A stretch of 64,000 bases of DNA from Cryptomeria japonica (GCF_030272615.1 NC_081408.1:606041673-606105672), one strand, 5' to 3'; positions 1 through 11,904 are shown, counted from the first letter of the stretch. Notes: generated by a model from the letters alone, not told the origin. A program made the numbers and translations.

Positions 1-2
1 AA

Positions 3-258
3 ACAAGAACATCGCCATCAAGGCCTATGATGATGAAGAAATGTCATCCAAAGGAACAGTAATACTACCTATTCAGGTAGGACGGATATAAAAGGACACT
101 ATGTGCCAAGTCTTAGACATTGACTTAACATACAATATTCTATTGGGTCATCCTTGAATACATGAAATGCAAGTAGTGCCCTCAACATACCATCAATGTA
201 TCAAATTCCCATACAATGGACATGAAATCTCCATATCTGTAGATAATAACCCTTTCTA
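3..258 (+). pseudogene. Gypsy element 1 protease, C-terminal half
   Basis: Translation gives a retropepsin-like tail with the motif LDIDLTYNILLGHP followed by a stop where Trp is expected (TGG to TGA). It then runs into VVPSTYHQCIKFPYNG. The protease of element 2 at 33540-33900 has the matching stretch LDLPYNILLGCSWIH, which supports the call. The active-site half lies upstream of the window. In-frame stops make it a pseudogene. Confidence 0.75.
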
Positions 259-271
259 GCATTGCAATGCT

Positions 272-2007
272 ATGGGGGCAGCTCAAGACAACCTGGTTCC
301 ACACAATAGGGAGGCTCAAGCTTCCTCAGCATTCGATCATCATCAAGACAAACTCAAGTCTTTATCCATAGACTTCATGCAAAAGATTAAAATCAAAGAT
401 CAAGGCATGGGGGAATACTCTTTTGAATCCATGTGTCTATCAAAATTGCCAACATCGCCAAAATCTTATGGACAACCTTCAGAATCAACACATCAAGCGA
501 CACAGCCCATCACCAAGTTTCATGGCAAATTTATCCAATTGGGAACACTAGCAAATGAATTAAAAGATAAAGAAATCCTTAGTTGGCTCTACAAGGATGG
601 GGAAGAGGTCAAAGTTGCTACTCTAGAGGTGGTCATACCAACACAACAATATGGAAAGGGATTATGAATCATGCAATGGATGGGATACAATGACAAAGGA
701 CCTATAGGTAAGCATCAAGAAGGAATTACATAACCTCTAGAACCTCTTTCATAATTTTCACGAGACAAAGAAGGACTAGGATATGGACACAGTATACCAC
801 CTAGGCAAAAATAAAATAAGTATCAGAAACCTCAGTGGAAAGCAAAGAAGAAATACAATGACAACTCATGGTAGGAAGCACTACACCAAGCAGCTAAAAT
901 GAGAAGGAAAGAGAAAGAACACCAAGAAATAGAGAAACAACAAGAAGAACTAGCCATTCAAATGGAAGAAGCATCTTATAAGAAAGCGCATCATGTGCAA
1001 GAACCTATTCAAACCAAGGCAGAGTCACGACCCAAAGAAATCACTACTCCTCGAGGAGAAACAATGTATGAACAAATGGAAAGGGTACAAGCATGCTCTA
1101 TTCTGAATCAGAAAAAACTACAAGACTGGTATCAATTATCAGAGATCTTTTCTCACCCTACAACATACCCGTTAGTAGTAGTGAGAGACTCTGAGACAAT
1201 ACTTCTAAAACTGATTCTAATGGCTATGAATGGGGTAGAATTTCAGATATTACTGAGGATATCAAGGAAGGTACTATCCATTCACACACACCCCTTTCTC
1301 GGGAGGGACAAGGCGCAGAGTCTTGATCACTTGAATTTAGACAACGACATATCTACAAGGCTAAAGAGAATGAGCAACAACAATACGAACAATTTTACAT
1401 CGAAGACCTTGACGATATCATTAACCTAACCAACATCCCAAACAACTATAACGCTACCTCTATCATGACACTTACCATAGTCGATATCAACCCACCAAAT
1501 GAATCTCTACCACTCATATTTTCTGATCTCATAGACTAGGAAGAACCTGAACACCATGATATACCCATTTTCCCAGATGATGAATCCATTGTTCATTATT
1601 TATGTACAACCAATCCAGAAACGTGCTCTACCAGTGAACAAAATAACGATATTTGCAATTAGGGGAGTGCCAAGTCTCTCAGTTGCAAAAATGAAAGAAA
1701 CCAAGGGTCTAATACTGAAAACCAGTCAATGGTAGTATTAGATCACAAAAAAGTAAAAATAAAGGACGCATCTGCAGGTGAAATTTTTTTTGAGGCACCT
1801 AAAGATGGGATACTTGACACTCTTCCTGAACACTACCAAGAGAGGCCACCCATATTGATCGAGCCCACTCAATCAGTAAACATCGGTACAAAAACATCAG
1901 TCAAAGCCATACACCTAGCAAAATCACTGATAGAAGAAGAGCAACCATACTTTATCAAATTATTTAAAGCAAACCAAATCAAATCAGTTTTGCTTGGTCC
2001 TATATAG
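272..2007 (+). pseudogene. Gypsy element 1 protease-RT linker with G-patch remnant
   Basis: This stretch holds short open segments separated by stops. At about 668-815 it reads MGYNDKGPIGKHQEGIT, then after stops GLGYGH, which is the layout of a G-patch (Gly-rich RNA-binding motif). The related element 2 has a clearer G-patch at the same place. The segment 899-1050 is very rich in Lys, Glu and Gln and looks like a charged coiled linker. The segment 1729-2007 leads into RT. I see no complete gene. Confidence 0.6.
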
Positions 2008-2029
2008 GTATGCTTGGAATAGATCCGAA

Positions 2030-3269
2030 CCTGATCATGCATCATTTATCCATCACTCCAGGAGCTAAGCCGGTCAAATAGAAATTAAGAAAGATGAACA
2101 CACATGTGGCATTTTTGGTCAAAGCTGAACTAAAGAAGTTATTAGATGTTGGATTCATTCGACCTATAGACTATGCTAAATGGATTTCAAACATTGTCCC
2201 AATTTCAAAACCTGACGGAAGCATCAAATAATGCACAAATTTTAGAGATGTCAACAAAGTCTGTCCAAAGGATGACTTTCCTTTACCCAACATCGACATA
2301 ATTGGGGATCTAACAACAGGCCACACAATGTTATCATTAATGGATGGTTTCTCTAGCTATAATCAAATTAAAATTGCCCCAGAGGATCAAGATAAAAATG
2401 CGTTCACCTGTCCATGGGGAACATATTGCTGGAACATCATGCCTTTTGGCTTAAAGATTGTTGGGGCAACTTATCAAAGAGCCATGACGACAATCTTCCA
2501 TGATATGATGCATACCTTCATGGAGGACTATGTGGATGATTTACTGGCAAAATCATTCACTCGGGCAAAATATCTGGGCTTATTAGATAAAATATTTCAA
2601 ATATTGGAATAATTCAAGGTCAGACTAAATCCTAAGAAGTATATCTTTAGGGTCACATTAGGCTAACAATTAGGCTACATTATGTCCGCAAAGGGCATTG
2701 AAGTAGATCCAGCAAAGGTACAGGTCATCATGGAGATGCCACCTCCCAGAAACATTAGCCAACTTAGATCTCTACAAGGATGGCAACAGTCTATCTGGTG
2801 ATTCATAGCCCAACTAGCAGATAAAATCCTACCATTCAATCATCTACTACATAAGAACATACCTTTCAGATGGGAAGCCAAGTGTGCATAATTATTCTAC
2901 TAACTCAAGCAATATCTAATGAATCCGCCAGTTCTGGTACCACTAATAGCAGGGAAATCAGTCATTCTCTACATATCAATAATGGAAGTATCATTGGGGG
3001 AACTGCTAGCACAAGAAGATCAGGAAGGCAAGGAAAGAGCCATATATTACATCAATAGAACATTAAATGGATATGAGCTAAATTACACATTCATTGAGAA
3101 GGCTTGTTTAACTATGGTGTTCACCTCTCAAAAGTTTCGTCACTACATGCTAGCTCATACAATCAAGCTAGTAGTAAAAATTGATCCTCTCAAGTATTTA
3201 CTCAACAAAGCAGCTCTTACAGGGCGATTGGCTAAATGGGTCATGGTTCTCATCGAGTTTGATATCTAG
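2030..3269 (+). pseudogene. Gypsy element 1 reverse transcriptase and first RNase H
   Basis: RT copies element RNA into DNA. Recognisable blocks are LVKAELKKLLDVGFIRP, ISKPDGSIK, FPLPNID, LMDGFSSYNQIKIAPED, MPFGLK and the polymerase signature YVDDLL near 2527-2544. These are followed by the connection and first RNase H region (LYISIMEVSLGELLAQED, RTLNGYELNYT, LTGRLAKW). At least five in-frame stops occur, for example before CTNFRDVN and after IFQILE. It is clearly of the Ty3/gypsy type because integrase follows RT. Confidence 0.92.
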
Positions 3270-3279
3270 TACACAAAAT

Positions 3280-4020
3280 GTTGGGCTATCAAAGGACAGG
3301 TATTTACAGATCAACTGGCGGACGCACCACTACCAGATAAACAACCAATGTAGGTGGAATTTTCAGACATGGATGTCCTTACTATCACACCCAAGCAATG
3401 GACCCTGTACTTTGATGATTCCTATACACAACATGGATCGGGTGCCGACATCTTGTTCGTTACTCCAGAGGGGCATTCAATTCCATGATCTTATAGATTG
3501 ATGTTTCCATGCACCAACAACATCGTTGAATATGAAGCCCTGATCACAGGAATCAAAATGGTTGTGGAATGAAGAATCACAGAATTGAGAGTCTATAGGG
3601 ATTCTCAATTAGTCATCAATCAAATCAATGATGAATATCAGACAAAGGATGATAAACTAATGCCCTATAAGAGAATGGTGGATGATTTCAAACAATGCTT
3701 TGTACACATCACCTTCGAGCAAATACCAAGGTTGGACAACATAGCGGCCGATGCAATGGCCACCATCGCTTCACTGCTGCAAATTACAGAGAAACATAGT
3801 CGTTATGAGTTCCTAGTAGAGCAACTATTTTGCCTAGCCTATGAAAATTTCGCATCCCAAGTCATATATGCCTTAACCAATTCAGACTCCCCTCTATATG
3901 GGACAATCTATGAATATCTTAAGAATAATACCCTGCCACTCAACCTATCTCTTAACCAAAAACACAGCTTTATTCGGCAAGTCTCCCATTATATCTTAAC
4001 TGCTAACACACTTTACCATC
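3280..4020 (+). pseudogene. Gypsy element 1 second (archaeal-type) RNase H
   Basis: A second RNase H fold follows the first. Blocks are WTLYFDDSYTQHGSGA, NNIVEYEALITGIK, RVYRDSQLVINQINDEY and IPRLDNIAADAMATIA. These hold the Asp, Glu, Asp, Asp positions expected of the catalytic site. A tandem second RNase H between RT-RH and integrase is established for plant Tat-lineage elements. Stops near 3350 and 3570 break the frame. The tail (3790-4020) is a poorly conserved spacer before integrase. Confidence 0.85.
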
Positions 4021-4029
4021 GAGGTCTAG

Positions 4030-5078
4030 ATGGTACTCTTGTTCGTTGCCTTGATCGTAATGAATCTGTATCTGAGAATGAGATATTACTGGCAGACAAT
4101 GGAGAAAGACTCTTATCAATTTGCAAAGAAATGTCCTAAGTGCCAAATTCATGGCAATCTTATCCATGCACCAGCACAGGAGCTGCAGCCATTTACAACA
4201 TCTTGGCCTTTCTGTCAGTGGGGACTTGATTTAGTAGGGAAAATCCATCCTTCCTCTTCAAATAGACACAAGTTCATTATCACTACAATAGAGTATTTTA
4301 CAAAATGGATTGAAGCAGTCCCAATGACCATAGTAACTGCAAAACAGTTTGCCTCATTTATTCCCAATTATCTAATTTGCAGATAGGACATTCCCAGTTC
4401 CGTCATCACAGACAATGGGCGTCCTTTTAAAAATCAAGACGTATGAGAGCTATGTGAAAGATTCAAAATCCAACATCGCTTGTCTACACCTTACTACCCA
4501 CAGGGGAATGGTCAAGCACAAGCATCAAATAAAACAATATTCAAAATCCTCAAGAAAATAGTAAATGATGCGGGAAAAGATTGGCATATAGAACTCAATC
4601 CGACACTTTGGGCATACAGGACTAGCATTCGGACACCTACATGGGCTACACCATATTCATTGGTGTATGGATCTGAAGAAATCCTACCTTTTGAGGTAGA
4701 AATTCCATCTCTCAGAGTATCTTTGAAAGGCCTCATACCAGATGAGAAATATCAGATAAACAGATTGTATGAACTAGAGCTTCTGGATGAAAAATGACAA
4801 CATGCCTATGATCATCTCAAAGCATACTAGCAGTAAATGTGCAGAAGCTACAACTACAGAGTCATCCCTAGGGCTTTCAAATTCGGTTATCTTGTACTCA
4901 AAGAAAATCCTAGAAATCAACAAGATCGCGAAAAGAAGGGGAAGTTTGAACCTAACTAGTTGGGTCCCTATGTCATCGTATCAGCCTATGGATCAGGCGC
5001 CTATCAGTTAACAACCTCAGAAGGAGACATGCTTGATGAGCCAACCAACACCATCCATCTAAATAAATTGTACAATTG
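4030..5078 (+). pseudogene. Gypsy element 1 integrase, decayed, catalytic Glu replaced
   Basis: Integrase would insert element cDNA. The zinc-binding end shows CPKCQIHG near 4135. The catalytic core has GLDLVGKIHP (first Asp), ITDNGRPFKN (second Asp) and YYPQGNGQAQASNK. In that last block the position 35 residues after the second Asp is Gln (codon 4519-4521), where Glu is required. Element 2 still has Glu there. The C-terminal region continues through SLVYGSEEILPFEVE. Stops at about 4384, 4446 and 4795 disable the frame, which ends near 5078. Confidence 0.9.
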
Positions 5079-6300
5079 AGTCATCTAATGCACGGAAAAA
5101 GCACAAATTACAAAAAAATCAGAAAAATACAAAAAAATAAAAAACAAAACAAAAAGTGCAATAAAACCAAATAGTGAAAACCTGGCAACAAGCGCTATTT
5201 GTGAGTGACCGGCTCCTCTATCTATCAGTACTCACATATTTCACATCCATCCAAGTCTCAGCTAATGGCTATCACCCAAAAACTTATTCATGTAGCATTA
5301 TCCCAGACATACTTAGCGTAGTCATTGTCCTTGATTATCTGACTATCAGTTCATCATATCCCACCATGGCTTGGTATCACAATATGTATTCACATCAATG
5401 GATATTTGTGGCTAGGGGTAGTATTCCTGTCACTTTAAGCAGTACGCCAACAAACAACAAGGATCACAACATGCTAAGGAAACAATGTCAACAACTACTC
5501 ACCAGGTTAGAAATCAAGACCATTATCCAACTACAACTTTAACACACACATGATGGATGATTTTCTGAATTATAAATTGTTTACATATGGCATAAATTTT
5601 TGACTATTTTGTATCTTAGATTTTTGAATCATTAGATCTCCTAAGTTTCTCAAGGATGCATCAAGCTAGAGAAAGCAACGAAGGAATCTGATATTTATTT
5701 TGGTTTTTTCTATCTATGAGGCGATCATTTGTACAGTGCAAATATTGTCTTGAAAAATGATTGGAAACATATCATTGAAGACATTGTTCCCCTTTGTGCA
5801 TACAAATGGTTAACTCTTGTCTGTTGTACGCAAGTAACACTCAGGTCATCTTGGTTCAATTATACCTCAACGCTTATGTCGTCTTGCAACATCAAAACCC
5901 ATGTAAGTTTTACTCAGGTCATTATGGTTCAATTATACCACGATGCTTGTATTAAACTTCCAACATATCAAAAGCTCGATGATGAAAACAAAGGAAGTAC
6001 TGGCACTTTGTTCGCAATAGATGGCAACATTAAGAACGAGAATGCATATTAAGCTTTGCATTAGCTGCACATCATTATCATCTTAATATTACATTAGGTT
6101 GCATATCATTTTAATATTCCATTAGTATCATTTCATTATCATTATCATACATCTCATTTTCAAAATACATCTCATCATCATCATCATCATCTAGTCACAT
6201 TCATCATTGCATCCCTCGCATGCATATCTATCGCATCATCATGGAACTTTCTTCACTTCCATATCTTCATCATTCTTCCAACTATCATCTATCATGTCTT
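5079..6300 (+). other. Non-coding region between gypsy pol and minisatellite
   Basis: After integrase there is an A-rich run (about 5095-5165) and then roughly 1.1 kb of low-coding, AT-rich sequence. A short CAT microsatellite lies near 6176-6192. The equivalent stretch of element 2 after 38193 has the same layout: an A-rich run, then a GTGAAAACC block. This is the 3' untranslated part of the retroelement. No host gene is visible. Confidence 0.6.
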
Positions 6301-6600
6301 ATACAGGATATATCATTCCTGAAACCAGACGTTTTGATCAGCTCTTATATAGGATATATTGTTCTTGAAACCAGACGTTTTGATTGGGTCTTATACAGGA
6401 TATATTGTTCTTGAAACCAGATGCTTCGATCATCTTTGTCTTATACAAGCGGTATTGTTCTTGAAACCAGACACTCCGATCATCTTTATCTTATACATAC
6501 GGTGTCATTCCTGAAACCAAACGTTTTGATCATCTTTGTCTTATATAGGAGGTGTCATACCTGAAACCAGACTTGATCTCAATCTGATTAATCTTAATCT
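6301..6600 (+). repeat. Minisatellite, six units of 46-50 bp, before the 3' LTR
   Basis: The core GAAACCAGA (or a near variant) recurs at about 6321, 6367, 6413, 6463, 6513 and 6563, each preceded by a CTTATACAGG-like block and a GTCATTCCT or TTGTTCTT block. Unit length is 46-50 bp with moderate divergence. Variable tandem repeats between pol and the 3' LTR are known for Tat/Ogre-type elements, so this belongs to the retroelement. Confidence 0.85.
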
Positions 6601-6963
6601 CAATCCAATCAATCTAATCAATCTTATCAAACCCATGTATGTCGTCACTATCCACTCTTCTATCTTTCCAATAGCATTCTTCTTCTTTCGAGAGATCATT
6701 CATGCCTTTTGTGCATGAACGATCTCTTGAGGGGGCATTATCGTATCAAATCTCGACATCAATTTCATATTAGTTTCATATTGACATCAGTCTCATATCA
6801 ACTTTTCATATCAAATCAATTCTTCATATCTGGGGCATCGTCCATATCATTCATTAAATCTGGGGCATCATATCGAAATTTTGACAAAACATCATATCGA
6901 TCGAATTTTGACAGCATATCCAACAAATTTTCTTTGAATCAACATGTGCACACACGTTAACTC

Positions 6964-6977
6964 AAAGAGGGGCAAAA
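6964..6977 (+). other. Polypurine tract of gypsy element 1
   Basis: AAAGAGGGGCAAAA lies directly before the LTR start TGTAGACACC. It is the plus-strand DNA synthesis primer. An almost identical tract precedes the LTR at 44223. Confidence 0.85.
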
Positions 6978-7156
6978 TGTAGACACCTAAAAGTTGCATA
7001 ATGAATTAAGTGAATTTTATTCATTTATTTATTCTTAATTCTTCCAATTAATTAAATTAAAATTTAATTAATATCCATATTCTTCTAATCGCCTATTAAT
7101 TAAATAAATATTTAATCAATATACCCTTCTTCTATCTAAGCCATCTAATTAAATAC

Positions 7157-7174
7157 CCCCCCTCTAGCCATTTT
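7157..7174. repeat. LINE target-site duplication, left copy
   Basis: CCCCCCTCTAGCCATTTT, repeated exactly at 8947-8964. The boundary with the A tail is uncertain by a few T's. Confidence 0.85.
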
Positions 7175-8946
7175 TTTTTTATCGATAACCGGTTTAAGAT
7201 TTATATTGCTTGAAAGGAAAGTATACATGCCTTAAGCTGCTCAACAACATTCCACAAAATGGGGTCTTGCCCCTAAAATAACCAAAAGAACCCGAGACAG
7301 ACAACACACCTAGAAAGCCTATCATACCAAATAGATTCCTTACAACTATGCCTCCCCACTCAAAAAACCAACAACCCTCAAGAGACCAGCCTACCAGAAC
7401 CAACCAAGGGCTTCCTCCCTGGAGAAGTTGGGAATGCTCTGACTAGGACTTGCCTCAGACAGCTCCATCCCGACACTTTTTGTTGTTCCCGATCGTCCAC
7501 CTTGAAGCATACTGCGATCCACCACCTTCGTACTCTTCCATGGGATTTGGTGACGCACCAGCGACCGCCCATCTTTGCCAATTGGAGCCTGTGACTTCAC
7601 CAGGGTCTTCTTGCCACGCATTTTCGCTCTCTCCACCGGTCCCAAATTCCGCACAAATTCCACAATTTCCCGCCACCCATTCCTTGCATTCTCCATCTGT
7701 GATTCCACCGAGCGAGAATCCGACCACACCACCAATGGCTGCACAACTTCCATTCCCTCACCTAAATGCCGCCATGACCCTTACTCCATTCTCAGACCCT
7801 TGCCAATCTCCGTTCGAGCCACCACCTCCGCCAGGGCACCTGATCATTTTGGTCTCAGTACTAGGGATGCCACCTGCAACACCTCCCACCATCAGGTCCA
7901 GAGCCACGAACATGGATGAAACATCCAAATTTGTTCACGGGTGACAGTCAGTGTCCAAGAATTCTTCCCCAAACATCAGGCGAACAACCCTCCAAAAAAC
8001 TTCCTCATCCACCCTAAAAACATTCAACAAGCGGTTGCTTGAGATCGTGCCTTGAAATGTAGGCATTTGGCCCTCTGTAAATAGAAAAAAGTTGGCTTCC
8101 ATCCTTCCCCAAACTCACAGCCAAAAAAATCCTTTGAACAATGCCAAAAAAAAGGGAAACAAGGGCCTAAAATAACAATCCGTAGCCACTCCAAAAATTA
8201 ATTTCTTCGCACACACCACCTCAAACCATGCATCATCAGCAGAACAAAACTCTAATCACTGACATCATTGCACCTGCACCACCATTACAACTTGCTGCCA
8301 GTTCGATGAACATAAACCACATGAGCCATCCCCACCCCCCCTTCATGCGTATCTAAAACAAATCACGCAAGTCTCAACACCACGTCTCGGGTTCCCCTTT
8401 CACACACTAAGTGCCTTCATCCAAAATCTAAGGGACTCAAATCCCTTAGGTCTTCAAAGAAATTAAAATGATCAGCCAAGGAACCATTTGCACCTATGTT
8501 TGAAAGCCTATCAGCCTTAGTATTCACTTCCCTGAGAACATGTGATGCCTTAAAATCCTCAAACCCACTCAGAAGGTTATTCATCCTTCTGATATGTTTA
8601 TCCAGGTGCCAAGCCTCCATCCGTCCCCTAGCAATCCCATTCACCACAATTTGGGAGTCCCCTTCACGATCGAGTTTTTTCACCTCCAATTTTTTCACCA
8701 AAAAATTGCTTCAATTGCCGCTTGACACTCAGCTTCGTTGTTTGTGCCATCCACAAATCTCTTTGCTCCAAGAGAAAGAATATTACCATTCTCATCACGA
8801 GCTATAACCCTTGCCCCGATGATCCTGGGATTTCCCCTTGATGCCCCGTCAAAGTTTATCTTGGTCCATCCCTTATCTGGTGGAATCCACTCCTGGATTT
8901 TATCACCCATCCTAGGAGAATAAACCCTCAAAAGCCCATTAGCAGG
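7175..8946 (-). mobile_element. 5'-truncated LINE (non-LTR retrotransposon)
   Basis: The insert reads on the minus strand. It keeps only the end of ORF2 (an RNase H domain), about 1.2 kb of 3' region, and a poly(A) tail seen as T's on the + strand at 7171-7180. It is flanked by the duplicated target CCCCCCTCTAGCCATTTT at 7157-7174 and 8947-8964. The neighbouring LTR copy supplies the empty site. 5' truncation, an A tail and a long target duplication are the hallmarks of target-primed reverse transcription. Confidence 0.9.
8417..8946 (-). pseudogene. LINE ORF2 C-terminal RNase H domain fragment
   Basis: Read on the minus strand, the domain shows GWTKINFDGASRGNP (catalytic Asp), NNEAECQAAIEA (Glu), REGDSQIVVNG (Asp) and VNTKADRLSN (Asp). 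All four active-site positions survive. A frameshift splits it between the AIEAIF and VKKLEV segments near 8700. RNase H at the end of ORF2 is typical of plant L1-type LINEs. The protein is cut off at its N-side by the truncation at 8946. The first residues of the open frame above 8946 come from the LTR flank and do not belong to it. Confidence 0.88.
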
Positions 8947-8964
8947 CCCCCCTCTAGCCATTTT
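8947..8964. repeat. LINE target-site duplication, right copy
   Basis: Right copy of the 18-bp duplication. The LTR sequence resumes here as it does in the uninterrupted copy near 9475. Confidence 0.85.
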
Positions 8965-9275
8965 AATTAAATTCACATTTAATTAAAAATATCAATTTAT
9001 CCCCTTTCCCATTTTAATTAAATCTACATTTAATTAAAATCTCCTTTGCATTTAAATAAATCTAATTCTTAATCAATCATCCTTCAATCAATCATCCAAA
9101 ACAAATCAACCTCACTCTAAATTTTTATACCTTGTGAAGTTTTATTTAGACCTCATCTTTTATCAATTAATCATTTGGCCTTAGTGCTTGGGAAATAATC
9201 TCCCCCAAATGCCTTTTGGCTCATCTTTTGGGTCGGTCAAGACCCCAATCCTACATCTTAATTTTGCTTAGGATC

Positions 9276-10660
9276 TGTAGACACCTAAAAGTTGCACAAT
9301 GAATTAAGTGAATTTTATTCATTTAATTATTCTTAATTCTTCCAATTAATTAAATTAAGATATAATTAATATCCATATTCTTCTAATCGCCTATTAATTA
9401 AATAAAGAAGAAATTTTTATACCCTTCTTCTATCTAAGCCATTTAATTAAATTCACATTTAATTAAATAAGCCCCCCTCCTAGCCATTTTAATTAAATTC
9501 ACATTTAATTAAAAATATCAATTTATCCCCTTTCCCATTTTAATTAAATCTACATTTAATTAAAATCTCCTTTGCATTTAAATAAATCTAATTTATTTGT
9601 TTAAGTCCCCCACTTGTATTTATGCAAGTTGCATCTATTTTGTTGAAATAAAGTAATTTATTTTAATTAAAATTCCCCTCCATCCACTTGCATTTTCCTA
9701 CATCTCCCACTTGCCTCCTAAAACTCCTTCTATATTCTTCTAATCAATTCTAATTTAGTCTAATCCATCTCCTAAATATTGTCATATCCCTAAGCAAAGG
9801 GAAGTCACTTCTCAAACCCTTAAAGTCTTCCAAACCATTAAAGGCTCTTACATAACCATTATTGGTTAAACTCAACCTTCTTGCATGATTAGAGACTTTC
9901 TCTCTAACTCAACTCTCATCTAACCCAAGGGTCTCATCAAGCATTGATGGCTTTAACCTAGGTTATCCCTTTAACCCTTGCACAAGAGTTTACCTCTTGG
10001 AGAAAAGCTTTATCCAATGGATAACCCTAACCTAACCTTAACCCTTACCTCCTAAGGTAACCTTCATGTCTCCTCAAGTATTAAATGCTTCTTTCATCTC
10101 CTTTCAAGCAACCTCTTGTTGACAATCGTCACCATTTCATTGGTGAGAATTGTAAACATAGATTGATAGCTTTCAATTCTGGCCCTTGTTAAGATTATTC
10201 GATCTTGACCATCCATTGCCCTATTTTCCCTATAAATAGAGCTCTCATTCTCTCATTTTCAGAGATCCAAGTTTCATGCATCTAACTTATAGTCATTTTA
10301 CTAAGCATCAAGCCTCTATTTGTTAAAACACATTAAAGATTTAGAAGAATTTTTAATATCATAGCATATCCATGTTAGACTAGTATATCTTGTTAGGATA
10401 GGATTACTAATCTTTATCATATCATCATATTCTTACCAGTTTAAATCATTCTAGTTTCAATATTATACATGTTGTAGGAATGCATTCATACTTATAAGCA
10501 AACATCACTCGTTCTTGGAGTCGTCATTCCTAAGTTACTTTGCTCAGTGATCTGAGAGCAAAGACATTGACTTCAAGGATCCTGTGAGATAGAGAACAAT
10601 GGAACACCCCTTGGGAAGTTGAGCTATTCAATATAGCTCCTATAAATGGCACCAAGAGTC
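9276..10660 (+). mobile_element. LTR of gypsy element 2 (5' LTR), 3' edge approximate
   Basis: It starts TGTAGACACCTAAAAGTTGC, nearly identical to the LTR at 6978 for its first 300 bp. It contains many TTAATTAAATT blocks and a TATA box at 10231. The following 11011 ORF is gag-like, so this is the 5' LTR plus leader. I could not fix its 3' end. A TGGCACCAAGAG stretch near 10646 could be a primer-binding site, but the match is weak, so the end given is an estimate. Confidence 0.65.
10231..10238 (+). promoter_or_regulatory. TATA box in the gypsy 2 LTR
   Basis: TATAAATA follows CCCTATTTTCCC and precedes a CT-rich initiator-like stretch (GAGCTCTCATTCTCTC). It is placed as expected for a U3 promoter, about 950 bp into the LTR. 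Confidence 0.6.
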
Positions 10661-11010
10661 CCATTGGTGTGTGGACACTTTGATATTGACTTCTACATTC
10701 TTTTCACCCACATTTCCCGCACACATGATCATTAGTTAATCCTTAGTAGAAAGAGACTTTGAATTATCCTAAGGTCTAAATTTCACCCAACTTGGTTATC
10801 ACCTTATTTGTGATTTTCATCATCAACATCCCCCACCTAAAATCCTCATCCAAGGACTAAGGTGCAATCTTAATCAAACTTTATCCTAATCTAAGGACCC
10901 AATCAATCATTCAATCCAAATTCATCAAATCCGATCAAAATCTAATTTTTTTGCTAAGTCCTTTCATCAAGCTCTTTCTTCCAATAAATCTTCCCTAAGG
11001 TTATTCTTGT

Positions 11011-11885
11011 ATGGTCACAAATCGGTCTCAAAAGAAGAAGATGGCCGAACAACAATATGGCATGCCAAACATTAGTGTCCTATATCAAGATCCTACACAA
11101 GATCCCACACAAGGTCAAAATTTACAACCCGACATTCAAGATCCACAATCACAAGTGGACCCTAACATGGTTGACCAAGTTGACCTCTCTCCAAAAGTAC
11201 AAACATTCCTAGAGGATTCATACAATCAAGAAATGATGGAGAAATTCATCTTCCACAATCCTAGTGGTCTCTTAAAGACCCTCATTGAAAATGGAGCTCG
11301 TCTTTCCCCTGATTTTGATAGATCCATTCTTGATCAACAACCACAAGGAGAATTTTCTACTTGTCTCATCGTTGCTCCTATTATTCATCCTCAATCCATG
11401 TAACACGCACGGTATCCATCTCCATGATTTCTATCCAACCCTCTTCTTCCTTTTTAGCATCTATACCATTATCCAACCCAATCACATCTATCCTTCAACA
11501 TGCTTTTATGCCATCCTCTTCTTCTCGCCCACATGTCTCTATTACTCAATCTTCTATTCCCCTCAACAATACTACTAATTTAATCAATACTTCCCTCCCT
11601 CATGCTACCAAAATATGTAGGTCACAACCAATCATCACCTCTCAAGTCCTCGTCACATCGGTCATCACATCTCATATTCCCACTTCTTCGTCTTATCAAT
11701 ATATTAGTAGTGGTGGTGTGTCATCCATGACTCACCAAGTACCCGAGGCAAAAACAATCCACCATGTCCAAGATCCACAACATGATTTATTCAAATAAAT
11801 TTAGGACATGAAGAACATCATCAAAAACATGAAGGAAGGGACTAACAAAATAAAACCTTATTCATTTAAGGAATTTTGTCCCTGC
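11011..11885 (+). pseudogene. Gypsy element 2 gag, 5' part, cut by a hAT insertion
   Basis: The first open segment starts MVTNRSQKKKMAEQQYG and has repeated DPTQ and DPQSQ motifs. A frameshift near 11400 moves the frame to a Ser/Thr/Pro-rich segment with stops at about 11796 and 11802. It ends MKNIIKNMKEG...YSFKEFCPC at the duplicated target. The frame is taken up again at 31870 (PYDP...GFEMPKFTKYEGQGDP), which is the expected next block of a plant gypsy gag. The gene is thus one gag split by a 20-kb insertion. Decay by stops and a frameshift is also present. Confidence 0.85.
11878..11885. repeat. Giant hAT target-site duplication, left
   Basis: GTCCCTGC, an exact 8-bp copy of 31862-31869. 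Eight bases is the diagnostic duplication length of hAT transposons. Confidence 0.88.
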
Positions 11886-11904
11886 AAGAGTTTATTTTAG
11901 TGGC

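Larger units (their letters stand above)
1..6977 (+). mobile_element. Degenerate Ty3/gypsy (Tat-like) element 1, internal 3' part
   Basis: The window opens inside an LTR retrotransposon on the + strand. In order I can read an aspartic-protease C-terminal half, a G-patch remnant, reverse transcriptase, a first RNase H, a second RNase H, integrase, a non-coding stretch with a minisatellite, a polypurine tract, and the start of the 3' LTR. Two RNase H domains and a repeat-bearing region between pol and the LTR are known traits of Tat-clade elements. Numerous in-frame stops and several frameshifts show it is dead. Many stops sit where Trp, Gln or Arg codons are expected. The 5' LTR, gag and first half of the protease lie outside the window. 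Confidence 0.93.
6978..9275 (+). mobile_element. 3' LTR of gypsy element 1, interrupted by a LINE
   Basis: It starts TGTAGACACCTAAAAGTTGC after the polypurine tract. The first 180 bp and the segment 8965-9068 match the LTR starting at 9276 closely, in the same order. That sister copy has no insertion at the corresponding point (around 9469-9486), so the intervening 1.77 kb is a later LINE insertion. After about 9068 this copy departs from the sister LTR, and its true 3' end is uncertain. The last ~200 bp may be a variant U3/R or flanking DNA. Confidence 0.75.

Noticed and set aside
6301-6600. CRISPR-like array
   Set aside because: The units are diverged and lack separate spacers, and the setting is a plant retrotransposon. 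It is a minisatellite.
7450-7944. 164-codon + strand open frame, Pro/Ser-rich
   Set aside because: It is antisense to the 3' region of the LINE, and no family likeness was seen.
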